NCBI GenBank assembly: GCA_032595685.2
Contig: CP159373.1
Coordinates: 2,972,193 to 3,036,192 of the forward strand
DNA length: 64,000 nucleotides
Source: Candidatus Electrothrix aestuarii
GTDB taxonomy: Bacteria; Desulfobacterota; Desulfobulbia; Desulfobulbales; Desulfobulbaceae
Direction: 5' to 3'
The position numbers and the translations under genes were made by a program. Shown one piece after another: positions 1-9,222 of the stretch. Within the stretch, counting starts at the first letter, position 1, and each line of letters begins with the position of its first letter. The notes under the pieces are model-generated. The model worked only from the letters and a program-made list of their open reading frames with translations. It was not told the origin of the DNA and made no database searches.

Positions 1-1233
1 CTTTGCTATGGGACGGTCAAAGACCGGCATGGGGCTGTGCTTGATGAGGTTATGGCTGTTTTCATGCGGGCTCCTCATACCTATACCCGGGAGGACGTTG
101 TTGAGATACAATGTCACGGCAGTTATCTGGTCTTGCAGGCTATACTGGCCGAGATCCTGCTGGTCGGGGCCCGTGCTGCTGAACCGGGTGAATTCACCAA
201 GCGAGCTTTTCTTGCTGGCCGCATTGATCTGACTCAGGCTGAAGCGGTGATTGACCTGCTCCAGGCCCAGAGCATGGGCGGGGTTGAGCTGGCGGTCAGT
301 CAGTTGCGCGGAGAGCTGTATGAGCGGATTAGTGCCATCCGTGATGCCCTTATTGAGCTTCTGGCTGTTGTTGAGCTCGCCCTGGATTTCCCTGATGATG
401 AGACAGATATTCTGGTTGCTGATCGTTTGTTGAACCAGATGCAGATGCAGGTGGAGCAGCCGCTCCAGTTCCTGCTTGCTTTGGCAGATCAGGGCCGGGT
501 AATTCGTGAAGGGGTGAAAGCGGTTATTGTCGGGCGTCCTAATGTGGGTAAGTCCAGCCTGCTGAATCAGCTTCTTCAGGAAGAACGGGCCTTGGTGACT
601 GAGATTCCCGGGACTACCCGAGATACCATAGAAGAGCTGATTGCTGTGCAGGGAATTCCTGTGCATCTGGTTGATACAGCAGGTATTCGGGAGCACGAGG
701 ATGCTGTGGAGGAGCTGGGTATAGAGCGGGCCCGCCAGAAGATGCGGGAGGCTGATCTGGTCCTCTTTGTTGTTGATGCCAGCCGGGGCCTGAGCTCTAT
801 TGATAAGGAATTATACATATCCCTGGATGATCGCAAGCGGATTGCTGTCCTGAATAAAAAGGATATTGCGGATCAGGAGCTGGCCCAGGAACTGAGCAGC
901 TTTTTTGCTGCTGTGCCCCAGGTCTGGACTGCGGCCAAGGCTGGAGAAGGTATTTCGGAGTTACGAGATGCCATATATCAAGCGATAGTCGGTGAAAGGG
1001 AAGAAATGAGTGAAGGAATTTCCTGTGCGCCGAATCTTCGCCATAAGATGATTCTGGAAAAAACACTGAGCGCCTGTGTCCAGGCAAGGCAGACCCTGGC
1101 AATGGGAGGGCCTGCTGATCTGCTGGCTGTTGATCTGCGGCTAGCCCTGGACTATCTTGCTGATATTGTCGGCTTGACCACACCTGATGATGTTCTTGAT
1201 GTGCTTTTCAGTCGCTTCTGCATCGGAAAATGA
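1..1233 (+). CDS. mnmE: tRNA modification GTPase MnmE (5' end outside window)
   Basis: MnmE (TrmE) works with MnmG to install the cmnm5 group on the wobble uridine of certain tRNAs. The frame is open from base 1, and the first visible residues (LCYGTVKD...) match the internal MnmE region before VLDE, so roughly the first 55 residues lie outside the window and the GTG at 37 is not the real start. Visible parts are the tetrahydrofolate-binding N-domain end ([13 protein letters not shown]), helical domain, G1 loop [10 protein letters not shown]2/G3 region (GTTRDT, DTAG), G4 NKKD, and the invariant C-terminal FCIGK with its catalytic cysteine. The gene is complete at the 3' end. In many bacteria mnmE follows yidC/jag; that side is not visible. 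Identification is very secure. Confidence 0.97.
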   Translation, partial: LCYGTVKDRHGAVLDEVMAVFMRAPHTYTREDVVEIQCHGSYLVLQAILAEILLVGARAAEPGEFTKRAFLAGRIDLTQAEAVIDLLQAQSMGGVELAVSQLRGELYERISAIRDALIELLAVVELALDFPDDETDILVADRLLNQMQMQVEQPLQFLLALADQGRVIREGVKAVIVGRPNVGKSSLLNQLLQEERALVTEIPGTTRDTIEELIAVQGIPVHLVDTAGIREHEDAVEELGIERARQKMREADLVLFVVDASRGLSSIDKELYISLDDRKRIAVLNKKDIADQELAQELSSFFAAVPQVWTAAKAGEGISELRDAIYQAIVGEREEMSEGISCAPNLRHKMILEKTLSACVQARQTLAMGGPADLLAVDLRLALDYLADIVGLTTPDDVLDVLFSRFCIGK

Positions 1234-1312
1234 TCTGCCTGAACTCTTCAGCCGCAAGTAGAGAGAAGGTTAAAAAAATTGAACTACTCATGGGGCGGAG
1301 AAGCTTTTCTCC

Positions 1313-1340
1313 TTGACATTTATACTAGGCACATTGTAGT
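1313..1340 (+). promoter_or_regulatory. Possible sigma70-type promoter before the ThiS-like gene
   Basis: A perfect TTGACA box at 1313-1318 is followed after 16 bases by TGTAGT (1335-1340), a weak -10 match. It lies about 110 bases upstream of the ThiS-like start, in the 217-base gap after mnmE. The -35 box is good and the -10 weak, so this is tentative. No THI-box-like structure was recognised in the leader. Confidence 0.35.
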
Positions 1341-1450
1341 AAGTATAGTGTGGTTCTGTATAAATGAGGAGTGACCTCGTTGTAATTATACAGAAAAATC
1401 AGGGTTGGATTTTTTTGCGAAAAAACCATAAGTTTTTTGGAGGAGAAATT

Positions 1451-1660
1451 ATGGAGATCAGGTTAAATGGAGAATCTCGTTTTATTGATAAGGTAACGAA
1501 GATGAGCGTTGCCGGTCTGCTGGAAATGGAGCAGGTTGCTTCCCCGGAGATGGTGGCTGTGCAGCTGAACGGCGAGATTGTTGATCGGAGTACCTATCAT
1601 AACACTATGATTGTGGACAGAAACGAGGTCGATTTCCTATATTTCATGGCAGGTGGTTGA
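1451..1660 (+). CDS. ThiS/MoaD-type small sulfur carrier protein
   Basis: A 69-residue beta-grasp protein ending exactly in Gly-Gly (FMAGG), the tail that an E1-like enzyme adenylates and that then carries sulfur as a thiocarboxylate. The ATG at 1451 is chosen because a GGAGGAG ribosome-binding site lies just upstream and because the resulting length fits ThiS; a start at 1364 would add a non-conserved extension. Downstream come an E1-like enzyme, a JAMM protease and a sulfite reductase-TusA fusion. This is the gene set of thiocarboxylate-dependent sulfur incorporation (compare the HcyS/HcyF/HcyD system of Wolinella succinogenes for homocysteine, or CysO for cysteine). Thiazole synthesis is the alternative role, but no thiG or thiH is nearby. 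Confidence 0.85.
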   Translation: MEIRLNGESRFIDKVTKMSVAGLLEMEQVASPEMVAVQLNGEIVDRSTYHNTMIVDRNEVDFLYFMAGG

Positions 1661-1758
1661 TATGCAGCCCTTGGCAAAAAGTGAAAAGGGCAAATGATGG
1701 TGCTGGTACAGGAAGTCCCTGCCACCTTCTGAATGCTCCAATTGGAAAAGCTTCTTAC

Positions 1759-1790
1759 GGGATGCGGAAGGTGTTCCGCATCCCTTTTGT
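1759..1790 (+). terminator. Rho-independent terminator or attenuator after the ThiS-like gene
   Basis: A perfect 11-bp stem (1759-1769 with 1774-1784) closes a 4-base loop and runs into TTTTGTATTTTT. It lies 98 bases after the sulfur carrier stop and 155 bases before the E1-like gene, so it could end a short sulfur carrier transcript or tune readthrough into the rest of the cluster. Confidence 0.75.
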
Positions 1791-1817
1791 ATTTTTAATA
1801 TTTTTGTTCTTTTTATT

Positions 1818-1843
1818 CTCTCGGCCCGGAGGAGGGCCGAGAG
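1818..1843. other. Perfect 10-bp hairpin with GGAGGA loop
   Basis: Arms 1818-1827 and 1834-1843 are perfectly complementary and the 6-base loop reads GGAGGA. No U-tract follows on either strand, so it is not a terminator. A similar shorter hairpin (CTCGGC arm, GGA-containing loop) occurs before hflK at 9058-9079. A GGA in a hairpin loop is the signature of CsrA/RsmA-type binding sites, which is only a suggestion here. Confidence 0.5.
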
Positions 1844-1944
1844 GAAAATCTTTATTAAAAGGTGCTGGTGATTTTCTGGATCATCCCTTTGTTCTTATGC
1901 CTTGTTGTCCCCACCCTTGAGGGGTGAGAGAGGAGTTTATATAA

Positions 1945-2751
1945 ATGGTGCAATTAACCGACAAGCAGCTGGAACGATACAGTCGTCATATCATCCTTCA
2001 GGAAGTTGGGCCGGAAGGACAGGAGAAATTACTGAACGCAAAGGTGCTGGTTGTCGGCACAGGTGGGCTGGGCTCCCCGAATTCGCTCTATCTGACCGCA
2101 GCTGGGGTCGGTACTGTTGGTATTGTTGACGCTGATGTGGTTGATGCTTCCAATCTGCAACGACAGATAGCCCATTCGACCAAGGATCTGGATCGTCCCA
2201 AGGTAGAATCTGCTGCCGAGAAAATGCGGGCGCTCAACCCTGATGTCACCGTCAAGCCCTATCTCATGTATTTAGATGCCTCAAATATTAATGAGATCAT
2301 CCGCGAATATGATTTTGTCATTGATGGCAGTGATAATTTCGCAACCAAATTTCTTGTGAACGATGCCTGTGTTCTGGCTGGCATTCCATTTTCTCACGGT
2401 GGTATTCTTCGTTTTAATGGGCAGACAACCACGGTGCTTCCTGGGCAGACCGCCTGTTATCGCTGCTCGTTCAGAGAGCCGCCGCCAAATCCGGTCGGGT
2501 GCTCCCGAGCTGGAGTGCTGGGAGCTGTAGCTGGAATGCTGGGCACGATTCAGGCTGCTGAGGCCCTCAAATTCATAACCGGTGCAGGAACTTTGCTCAC
2601 AGATGCCCTGCTGACCTTTGATGCGGCAACAATGAATTTCAGGCGGGTGAATTTGAAAAAACGCTCGGATTGCCCTGTCTGCGGAGAAAATCCCACGATT
2701 ACAAATCTTGAGGAGCATGTCCTGGTGGCGGCCTGCGGTTCCACCGACTGA
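1945..2751 (+). CDS. E1-like ThiF/MoeB/HesA-family adenylyltransferase
   Basis: This 268-residue enzyme should adenylate the C-terminal glycine of the upstream sulfur carrier and pass it on for sulfuration. Seen in the sequence: nucleotide loop GTGGLG (38-43), the downstream DADVVDASNLQRQ segment typical of the family, zinc pairs C171/C174 and C243/C246, and a conserved Cys186 in PVGCSRAG, near the position of the family's catalytic cysteine. There is no rhodanese domain, so it resembles bacterial MoeB/ThiF rather than the longer MOCS3-type proteins. The ATG at 1945 follows GAGAGGAG with good spacing. Its partner is probably the ThiS-like protein; a role with a distant MoaD cannot be excluded. 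Confidence 0.93.
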   Translation: MVQLTDKQLERYSRHIILQEVGPEGQEKLLNAKVLVVGTGGLGSPNSLYLTAAGVGTVGIVDADVVDASNLQRQIAHSTKDLDRPKVESAAEKMRALNPDVTVKPYLMYLDASNINEIIREYDFVIDGSDNFATKFLVNDACVLAGIPFSHGGILRFNGQTTTVLPGQTACYRCSFREPPPNPVGCSRAGVLGAVAGMLGTIQAAEALKFITGAGTLLTDALLTFDAATMNFRRVNLKKRSDCPVCGENPTITNLEEHVLVAACGSTD

Positions 2752-2801
2752 GGGACATTTACTTCGGAATTCAACAAGAAATATCTTACCCGTTATGTGC
2801 A

Positions 2802-2830
2802 TAGGGGGCAGGAACAGAGCCTGCCCCCTA
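2802..2830. other. Perfect 11-bp hairpin just before the JAMM gene
   Basis: Arms 2802-2812 and 2820-2830 pair perfectly around a 7-base loop, followed by a pyrimidine-rich run. The hairpin ends 17 bases before the preferred ATG of the JAMM gene, where no Shine-Dalgarno is visible. It may be a weak terminator for the E1 gene or a translational control element. Confidence 0.5.
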
Positions 2831-2847
2831 CTGCTTCTTCTTCCTTC

Positions 2848-3249
2848 ATGGAGCTGAAAATAACAGAGCAGGTTCTTACTGGCCTGATGGCCCACAGCAG
2901 GGAGGCTGCTCCTCATGAGGCCTGTGGTTATCTGGCAGAGCGAAATGGCGTGGTTGTGCAGATGTTTCCTCTGACCAATATAGATCAGGCCTCTGATCAT
3001 TTCACTATGGACCCGGTAGAACAATTCCAAGCTGTCAGGGAAATGCGAGAGCAGGGTCTGAAACTGCGGGCTGTTTATCATTCACATCCTGAGACTCCGG
3101 CCCGTCCTTCAGCGGAAGACATCCGTCATGCTGCTGATCCTCATATCAGTTATCTTATTATCTCTCTTTTAGCCGGTGTGGACCCGGTTCGTTCTTTTCG
3201 TATTCAACAGGGAATTGTTGAGGAAGAGATCGTCAGGCCAGTTGCTTAG
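2848..3249 (+). CDS. JAMM/MPN-type zinc metalloprotease (sulfur carrier processing)
   Basis: A 133-residue Mov34/PAD-1 family protein with a complete JAMM site: Glu24, His78-x-His80 and Asp91 with Ser88 (HSH...S..D). In related sulfur carrier systems (HcyD, QbsD, Mec+) the protease trims residues after the Gly-Gly of the carrier, or releases it from conjugates. Here the carrier already ends in Gly-Gly, so its substrate is not obvious. The ATG at 2848 is preferred because the domain starts immediately after it; a GTG at 2797 would place a hairpin inside the coding region. No clear ribosome-binding site is seen for either start, so translational coupling is possible. Confidence 0.88.
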   Translation: MELKITEQVLTGLMAHSREAAPHEACGYLAERNGVVVQMFPLTNIDQASDHFTMDPVEQFQAVREMREQGLKLRAVYHSHPETPARPSAEDIRHAADPHISYLIISLLAGVDPVRSFRIQQGIVEEEIVRPVA

Positions 3250-3386
3250 GCTTCCGGGGCAGGCTTAGGCTTACAGGCTGCAAGAGAGTACGAGCTTGCC
3301 AGAAAGAAGCCACAGTATGCGCGCTGTCGTGCGCTTACTGTTATCACCTTGAATGCTTGAGACTATATCAGAATGAGGGGATCATG

Positions 3387-5792
3387 ATGCACTATGCGTT
3401 GCCGCCATCTTTAGATGACGATATTGTCCGTTTTGAACAGGATTTTGCCGAATTCAGAGGTGGGCGACTCCATAAAACTGCCTTCACTGCGAAGCGGGTG
3501 AAAATGGGGGTTTACCTGGAGAGAGATCGGTCCAGCTATATGTGCCGTATCCGTTGCAGCGGCAATATCATAACCCCAAAACAGCTTGCTGGCGTTGCCT
3601 CCCTTGCCAAGATATACGGCAAGGGCCAGATTTGTGTAACCACACGGGCTGAAGTCCAGCTTCACAGGATTGAGGAGCAGGATGTGATTCCGGTCCTCCG
3701 AAAGCTGAAAGAGATCGGTCTGTCCTGTAAAGGAGGCGGTGGCAATACGGTCCGCAATATCATTGCGAATTATGATTCCGGGGTCAGTTCCAAGGAAGTT
3801 TTTGATGTACAGCCCTGTTTGCAGGCCTTGGCAGAGCGCCTGCTCCGCGAGTCGGACAGCTGGGACCTGCCGAGGAAAATGAAGATAGGCTTCTGCTCTT
3901 TGACTGAAGAGGATTCCTTGGGTTTTGTCCAGGATATCGGATTTATTGCCCACCTGAACGCCGACGGCAAGGAAGGATTCAGAGTCTACATCGGAGGAGG
4001 ACTGGGGGCGCATCCTAAGGTTGGTGTACAACTCCATGAATTTATCCCCCAGGAAGAAGTCTATAATGTGGTCAGAGCAGTAAAGAATATGTTCCATCTC
4101 TATGGAAACCGAAGAAATAAGCACCGCAACCGCCTCAAATTTCTCCTTCATGACGACCTCGGCCCCTCAGCTTTTCGTACCTATTATCGCCAGGAATTGA
4201 ATAAGGTCCTTGAGATGGGTTATCCCAAGTTGGATGTTCTTCCTCTTGATAATGAGAAAAATGTGGGACGGGATATTCCCCTGGAGCCTGAGAAAGAGGA
4301 CTCGGATGATTTCCGAACCTGGAAAAAGCGCCATGTGGTCAATCAGCGACAGAAGGGACTCTGTCGGATTAGACTCTCTCTTTTTTTAGGCAATTTGCAG
4401 GGAGATGATTGCATAGCCCTGGAAAAATTTTCCCGGCCTTTTGGGGAGAACATCCTGCGCTTTGGTACAGATCAGAATATGTACCTGGTAAATATTCCAG
4501 AAAAATACCTGGCAAATGTCTACAAAGAGATTGTAGGATACAGTGCCTTGAGTGATAAACCCATGCTCTATGGGAATCTGGTTTCCTGTTCCGGCAGTCA
4601 GGGCTGTCAAGCCGGTCTCACAGCTCCCAAGGCAGTTACAGAGGCTACGTTTAAATATCTTGATACCGTGGCAGCAGCAGATTTTTGTCCGCCCAATGAT
4701 ATTATGATCCGGATCAGCGGCTGCCCGAATTCCTGCAGCAATCACTGGATAGCAGACCTCGGTTTTTACGGAAAGGTGCGGCGGGTGGAGGGGCATATGA
4801 TTCCCACCTATAATGTACTGGGGAACGGGGGTATGTTCGGAGGTATCTTACGAATTGCTGAAAAAATCGGCTGGGTTCATGCCTATGATCTGCCACGCTT
4901 TATCACAGAAGTTATGCGTCGGTACGCGAATTTTAAGGAGCAGTCCGAGACCATAGTTGATTTTCATGATTACTGGCGTAGCGGGGGCAGGGATATTATC
5001 AGCGAACTCTGTACCTCTGGGTATAATGATATCCCTAGCTTTGCCGAAGACAAGAATTATTATTTTGATCATGGCGCTGATGAGCTCTTTTCCCTAAAAA
5101 ATCTCGGGCACGAAGAGTGCTCAGCTGGTATTTATGATATCATCAATGTTGATGATAAGCTTGTCAGGAAAAATCTGATGCAGCTGGCAGTGGAGAAGCA
5201 CCCCACAGATGAAAACCTGGAGACCCTGTTACAGGGTATTCTTTTTCATGGGGCTCGTATGCTGCTTGTTACTCGGGGAGAGGAGGCAAAAACAGAGGCG
5301 GATGTCTATACCCTCTTTACTCGCCATTTCCTTGATACCGGTTTGATCGCTGAGGCACATCGGCCATTATTGCTCTCAGCCTGCCAGGGGAAATCAGACA
5401 GTCTGTGCGAGCAAAAAGAGCAGGTCATCGCATTCGGTGAGGATATCACCACCCTGTATAAGAACATGGATGATACCATGCGCTTTCCTGGTGAGCGGGA
5501 AAATATGATGGTCCAAGCTGCGAAAAAACATGACGACCCCCTGACACCTCCTCTTGGTCAAAGAAGGCGGCCTAACAAGTTTAAGGATTTGAGCGGTGTG
5601 CAATGTCCCTTGAATTTTGCCCAGGTCAAGGTGCAGCTTTTTGCTATGAGCCCAGGCGAAGTCCTCGAAGTTATCCTGGATGATGGCACGCCAATTGAAA
5701 ATGTTCCTGAATCTGTGAAATCAGAGGGACATACTATACTTTGTCAGGAAAAAACTGGCGAACAATGGTCTGTGTTGATTCAGAAGTCCTGA
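3387..5792 (+). CDS. Siroheme sulfite/nitrite reductase fused to a C-terminal TusA domain
   Basis: The first ~720 residues form two ferredoxin-type nitrite/sulfite reductase halves. The coupled siroheme-[4Fe-4S] ligands are visible as C401-x5-C407 and C446-x3-C450 (SGCPNSC). The last ~70 residues are a TusA-like sulfur-relay domain with its active cysteine at C740, in CPLN instead of the usual CPxP. The enzyme probably reduces sulfite to sulfide and may hand sulfur to the adjacent ThiS-like carrier. This is the assimilatory/low-mass type, not DsrAB. Start: GAGGGG at 3375-3380 lies six bases before the ATG at 3387; an ATG at 3384 and a TTG at 3357 are alternatives. It is the last gene of the sulfur cluster. 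Confidence 0.92.
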   Translation: MHYALPPSLDDDIVRFEQDFAEFRGGRLHKTAFTAKRVKMGVYLERDRSSYMCRIRCSGNIITPKQLAGVASLAKIYGKGQICVTTRAEVQLHRIEEQDVIPVLRKLKEIGLSCKGGGGNTVRNIIANYDSGVSSKEVFDVQPCLQALAERLLRESDSWDLPRKMKIGFCSLTEEDSLGFVQDIGFIAHLNADGKEGFRVYIGGGLGAHPKVGVQLHEFIPQEEVYNVVRAVKNMFHLYGNRRNKHRNRLKFLLHDDLGPSAFRTYYRQELNKVLEMGYPKLDVLPLDNEKNVGRDIPLEPEKEDSDDFRTWKKRHVVNQRQKGLCRIRLSLFLGNLQGDDCIALEKFSRPFGENILRFGTDQNMYLVNIPEKYLANVYKEIVGYSALSDKPMLYGNLVSCSGSQGCQAGLTAPKAVTEATFKYLDTVAAADFCPPNDIMIRISGCPNSCSNHWIADLGFYGKVRRVEGHMIPTYNVLGNGGMFGGILRIAEKIGWVHAYDLPRFITEVMRRYANFKEQSETIVDFHDYWRSGGRDIISELCTSGYNDIPSFAEDKNYYFDHGADELFSLKNLGHEECSAGIYDIINVDDKLVRKNLMQLAVEKHPTDENLETLLQGILFHGARMLLVTRGEEAKTEADVYTLFTRHFLDTGLIAEAHRPLLLSACQGKSDSLCEQKEQVIAFGEDITTLYKNMDDTMRFPGERENMMVQAAKKHDDPLTPPLGQRRRPNKFKDLSGVQCPLNFAQVKVQLFAMSPGEVLEVILDDGTPIENVPESVKSEGHTILCQEKTGEQWSVLIQKS

Positions 5793-5865
5793 ATTATACT
5801 TACGTTTGCGAGAATTTTTTTTCCATTTATTCCTTGCGCGGAACCGATAACCTACGAAATAATTT

Positions 5866-7047
5866 ATGAAGCTGCATGAATATCAGGCTAAGGAGTTGTT
5901 CAGCCGCTACGGCCTGCCGATACCAGAAGGTCGCTTGGCGAAAACACCGGAAAAGGCAATGGAACACGTCGGAAGACGTGGTTTTCCCATCGCTATTAAA
6001 GCCCAGGTCCATACAGGTGGTCGGGGGAAATCCGGTGGTATCCTTATTGCCTCTAATCTGGAGGACGCCCGTGAGGCGGTGTATTCCATCCACGGTATGA
6101 CTCTGCACACGGCCCAGACCCTTGGTAAAGGTATAAAGGTCAATAAGCTCCTCCTGGAAAAGACCATTGATATTGACCGGGAATTTTATCTCTCCATCCT
6201 GCCGGAGCCTGCAACCGCCTCTTTCCTTATCATTGCCTCGGCAGAAGGGGGCATGGATATTGAGGAGGTGGCAGCAACCCAGCCGGAAAAGATCCTTCAG
6301 ATCCGGGTTGATCCTCTGCTTGGACTTCAGGCCTACCAGGTGCGTAGGATGGCATTTTTTCTTGGTTTGACAGGAGAACTTTTGCGTCCATTCTCTTCTC
6401 TCCTCAAGGGGCTTTATCAGGCAGTGGTGGAGAATGACCTCTTGTTAGCTGAAATTAATCCACTTGCCCTGACTGTAGATGGTGAGTTGTTCCTGGTTGA
6501 TGCCAAGGCGGAAGTGGATGCAAATGCCCTGTTTCGGCAAAAGGAAGTGGCTGCTCTCTATGATAACTCCGAAGATGATCCCCTGGAGGTAGAGGCGCGC
6601 AAGCATAAGTTGAACTACATCAGGTTGGATGGTAATATCGGGACCATTGTCAACGGTGCCGGGCTAGCTATGGCCAGCATGGATATCATCCAGCAGGCCG
6701 GGGCAGAACCGGCTAATTTTCTCGACGTAGGAGGCGGGGCCAATGAGGAGATGATTGCCAGCGGGTTCCAGATCCTGCTTTCAGATCCCCAGGTGGAGGC
6801 CATTCTGATTAATATTTTCGGAGGAATCCTGCGTTGTGATATTCTGGCCACCGGTGTTGTCGAGGCAGCGCGTAAGACCGGACTGCAACTGCCTGTTGTG
6901 GTGCGCATGGAAGGGACCAATGCAGAGCAGGGAAGAAAAATACTGGCTGAATCCGGGTTGGATTTGATAAGCGCCGAAGATATTGATGATGCTGTGCAGA
7001 AACTCCGGGAGATGACAGGGAGTACTGGTGGAGGGGAAGGAAAATGA
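5866..7047 (+). CDS. sucC: Succinyl-CoA synthetase beta subunit (ADP-forming)
   Basis: Beta subunit of succinate-CoA ligase, which interconverts succinyl-CoA and succinate with ATP/GTP formation in the TCA cycle. The 393 residues match the usual length. The N-terminus [12 protein letters not shown] is diagnostic; the ATP-grasp domain ([14 protein letters not shown]) and the C-terminal ligase domain ([26 protein letters not shown]) are intact. It overlaps sucD by four bases, indicating translational coupling. No strong Shine-Dalgarno is visible before the ATG at 5866. Confidence 0.97.
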   Translation: MKLHEYQAKELFSRYGLPIPEGRLAKTPEKAMEHVGRRGFPIAIKAQVHTGGRGKSGGILIASNLEDAREAVYSIHGMTLHTAQTLGKGIKVNKLLLEKTIDIDREFYLSILPEPATASFLIIASAEGGMDIEEVAATQPEKILQIRVDPLLGLQAYQVRRMAFFLGLTGELLRPFSSLLKGLYQAVVENDLLLAEINPLALTVDGELFLVDAKAEVDANALFRQKEVAALYDNSEDDPLEVEARKHKLNYIRLDGNIGTIVNGAGLAMASMDIIQQAGAEPANFLDVGGGANEEMIASGFQILLSDPQVEAILINIFGGILRCDILATGVVEAARKTGLQLPVVVRMEGTNAEQGRKILAESGLDLISAEDIDDAVQKLREMTGSTGGGEGK

Positions 7048-7916
7048 GTATTTTGGTTAATCAGGATACCCGGCTTCTTGTCCAGGGAATCACCGGGAAA
7101 GAAGGACAGTTCCATGCCCTGCAATGCCTTGAATACGGCACCAAGGTAGTGGCCGGAGTTACGCCGGGTAAGGCAGGGCAGAATGTTGCTGGAATTCCGG
7201 TTTTTAATACAGTGTTTGATGCAGTTCAGGCAACCGGAGCCAATGCCTCGATGATTTTTGTTCCGCCTGCCTTTGCTGCGGATGCCATCCTGGAGGCGGC
7301 AGATGCCGGTGTTGGCCTGATTGTCTGTATCACCGAAGGGATCCCGATTCATGATATGCTACGGGTGCGTAGAGCGCTGCAGGGAAGCACCAGCCGTCTG
7401 ATCGGTCCTAATTGTCCTGGTATCATTACTCCGGGAGCATGTAAGGTCGGTATTATGCCTGGTTTCATCCATAAGCCCGGCTCCATCGGGGTGATTTCTC
7501 GCTCCGGTACCCTGACCTATGAAGTGGTTGATCAGCTGAGCAAGGCTGGCTTGGGACAGTCCACCTGTATCGGTATTGGTGGTGATCCGGTGAACGGCAC
7601 TGGTTTTATAGACTGTCTTGCCGCCTTTGCCCAGGATGAGCAGACCACCGGGATTGTTATGCTGGGAGAGATCGGCGGCACAGCTGAGGAAGAGGCTGCT
7701 GCCTATATCCAGGCTCAGGTCGATAAACCGGTGGCAGGCTTTATTGCCGGGCTGACTGCTCCTCCAGGGCGCCATATGGGCCATGCCGGTGCTATCGTTT
7801 CCGGCTCTCGGGGTAGTGCTGCGGCAAAGATCAAGGCTCTGGAAGAGGCTGGCGTGCATATCTGCCAGGATCTGGGGCGGCTGGGGCGGTTTTGTGCTGA
7901 GATTTTTTCCGGGTAG
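7044..7916 (+). CDS. sucD: Succinyl-CoA synthetase alpha subunit
   Basis: Alpha subunit that binds CoA (Rossmann domain) and carries the phosphohistidine intermediate. Length 290 is typical. Motifs include QGITGKEG at the N-terminus, [25 protein letters not shown] and the phosphorylated histidine in GHAGAI (His247). It overlaps sucC by ATGA and is followed three bases later by a rhomboid protease gene, so all three are probably co-transcribed. Confidence 0.97.
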   Translation: MSILVNQDTRLLVQGITGKEGQFHALQCLEYGTKVVAGVTPGKAGQNVAGIPVFNTVFDAVQATGANASMIFVPPAFAADAILEAADAGVGLIVCITEGIPIHDMLRVRRALQGSTSRLIGPNCPGIITPGACKVGIMPGFIHKPGSIGVISRSGTLTYEVVDQLSKAGLGQSTCIGIGGDPVNGTGFIDCLAAFAQDEQTTGIVMLGEIGGTAEEEAAAYIQAQVDKPVAGFIAGLTAPPGRHMGHAGAIVSGSRGSAAAKIKALEEAGVHICQDLGRLGRFCAEIFSG

Positions 7917-7919
7917 ATA

Positions 7920-8900
7920 ATGATGGAGCAAGCAGAGGGGCAACCTCCTTCACATATCTCTGCTGAGGCCGAGGGTGCTGGGGAAGATACCTGGGTACTT
8001 GTGGCCAAGGGTGGAAGGGGAGATATCGCAGACTGGTCTCTGGTGCTCAGTGCTGTGGGGATTGACCAGCAGCTTGATGCACGCACCGGTGTGATCTTGA
8101 CCAGGAAAAGGGACGCAGCAGAGGCGATGCAGGAACTCCAGTCCTTTTGTGAGGAAAATAAGTATTGGCCCCCACCACCTACAGCGGTTCGTCCAGCGGT
8201 GCGGACCGGTAATCCGCCCACCCTGCTCATGTTCGGCGGGATGATTATCTTTCACTGGCTGACCGGGCCCTGGGTGAAAGATAACCCTTGGTTTGAGGCC
8301 GGTGCAGTACAGAGCCCTGCTATCCTGGAACTGGGCGAGTGGTGGCGCCTGACCACAGCCCTAACCCTGCATGCGGACCAGGTGCATCTTGTGGGCAATT
8401 GTGTCATCGGTGGAGTTATCGTCCACTTGCTTTGCAAGGCTGTCGGTTATGGTATGGGCTGGTTTGTTCTCTTGCTGGCTGCCATGACCGGGAATTTTTT
8501 CAATATCGTCTTCCGCGATATGCCCCATTATTCTGTGGGCTTTTCCACAGCCGTCTTTGCTGCGGTAGGCATCCTGTGCGGGCGCCAGTTAAATAACTCC
8601 GCCTCCACGATGATCCGGCAGTTGGTCCTCCCTCTTGGGGCTGGGGTGGGCTTATTGGCGATGCTGGGCTCTGAAGGAGAGCGAACCGATCTCGGTGCCC
8701 ATCTCTTTGGCCTGGCCAGTGGTTTGCTCTATGGCCTGTTCCTGCAAAGAACCGATCTTGATTTGCTCGGCAGCAGACGAGGACTGCAATTGGGCCTTTT
8801 TCTTCTCGCACTTCTCCTTGTCGTCTTCAGTTGGTTACTGGCAAGCGGTGGAGAATACCCGATCTTTCCCCTTGACCCCCTGTCTGGAATCCGGCAATAA
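7920..8900 (+). CDS. Rhomboid-family intramembrane serine protease
   Basis: A 326-residue protein with an ~100-residue soluble N-terminal part followed by six or seven hydrophobic segments. The catalytic serine lies in GFSTA (Ser209) and its partner histidine in GAHLFG (His261). HxxxN-type residues in the second core helix (His156, Asn160) complete the family pattern. It would cleave membrane proteins within the bilayer; no substrate is indicated. Only three bases separate it from sucD, an unusual partner that suggests chance operon membership. An ATG at 7923 is an equally possible start. Confidence 0.88.
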   Translation: MMEQAEGQPPSHISAEAEGAGEDTWVLVAKGGRGDIADWSLVLSAVGIDQQLDARTGVILTRKRDAAEAMQELQSFCEENKYWPPPPTAVRPAVRTGNPPTLLMFGGMIIFHWLTGPWVKDNPWFEAGAVQSPAILELGEWWRLTTALTLHADQVHLVGNCVIGGVIVHLLCKAVGYGMGWFVLLLAAMTGNFFNIVFRDMPHYSVGFSTAVFAAVGILCGRQLNNSASTMIRQLVLPLGAGVGLLAMLGSEGERTDLGAHLFGLASGLLYGLFLQRTDLDLLGSRRGLQLGLFLLALLLVVFSWLLASGGEYPIFPLDPLSGIRQ

Positions 8901-9222
8901 TTTTTTCCGTTCGGGCCTGTCTCTGTGCTCTGCTGCCTTCCGGGGAAAAGAAAAGAAAAAATACTTGTAAGACAATCCATTACGGTTTTAAATAGCCAGA
9001 TATTTTTATATGAAAGTGGTCGGTGAAGCCGATCAGGCTAATTTTCATGTTTTATTGTCTCGGCACGGAAGGGCCGAGATGGAAGTTGAGCGCCAGTGCA
9101 AATATCGCCAAATATTTTTTGGTGGTCTATCTGTTTGATTATGTTCAGTCGTTGGGAAAGAAAGTTTTCTTCGGCTCCTGAGACATCGTTATTTTTATTC
9201 TTTTATTCGCAAAGGTAGATTT
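8901..9222. other. Intergenic leader region before hflK with GGA-loop hairpin
   Basis: This 322-base gap holds no convincing ORF. The recognisable structure is a hairpin at 9058-9079: seven-base arms TCTCGGC and GCCGAGA around an 8-base loop containing CGGAAGG. It resembles the hairpin at 1818-1843 in arm sequence. The promoter of hflK is presumably here, but no box pair stands out. Confidence 0.45.

Noticed and set aside
1657-1920. 87-codon ORF after the ThiS-like gene
   Set aside because: It overlaps the ThiS stop, runs through two strong hairpins including a terminator, and its sequence is low-complexity hydrophobic with no ribosome-binding site.
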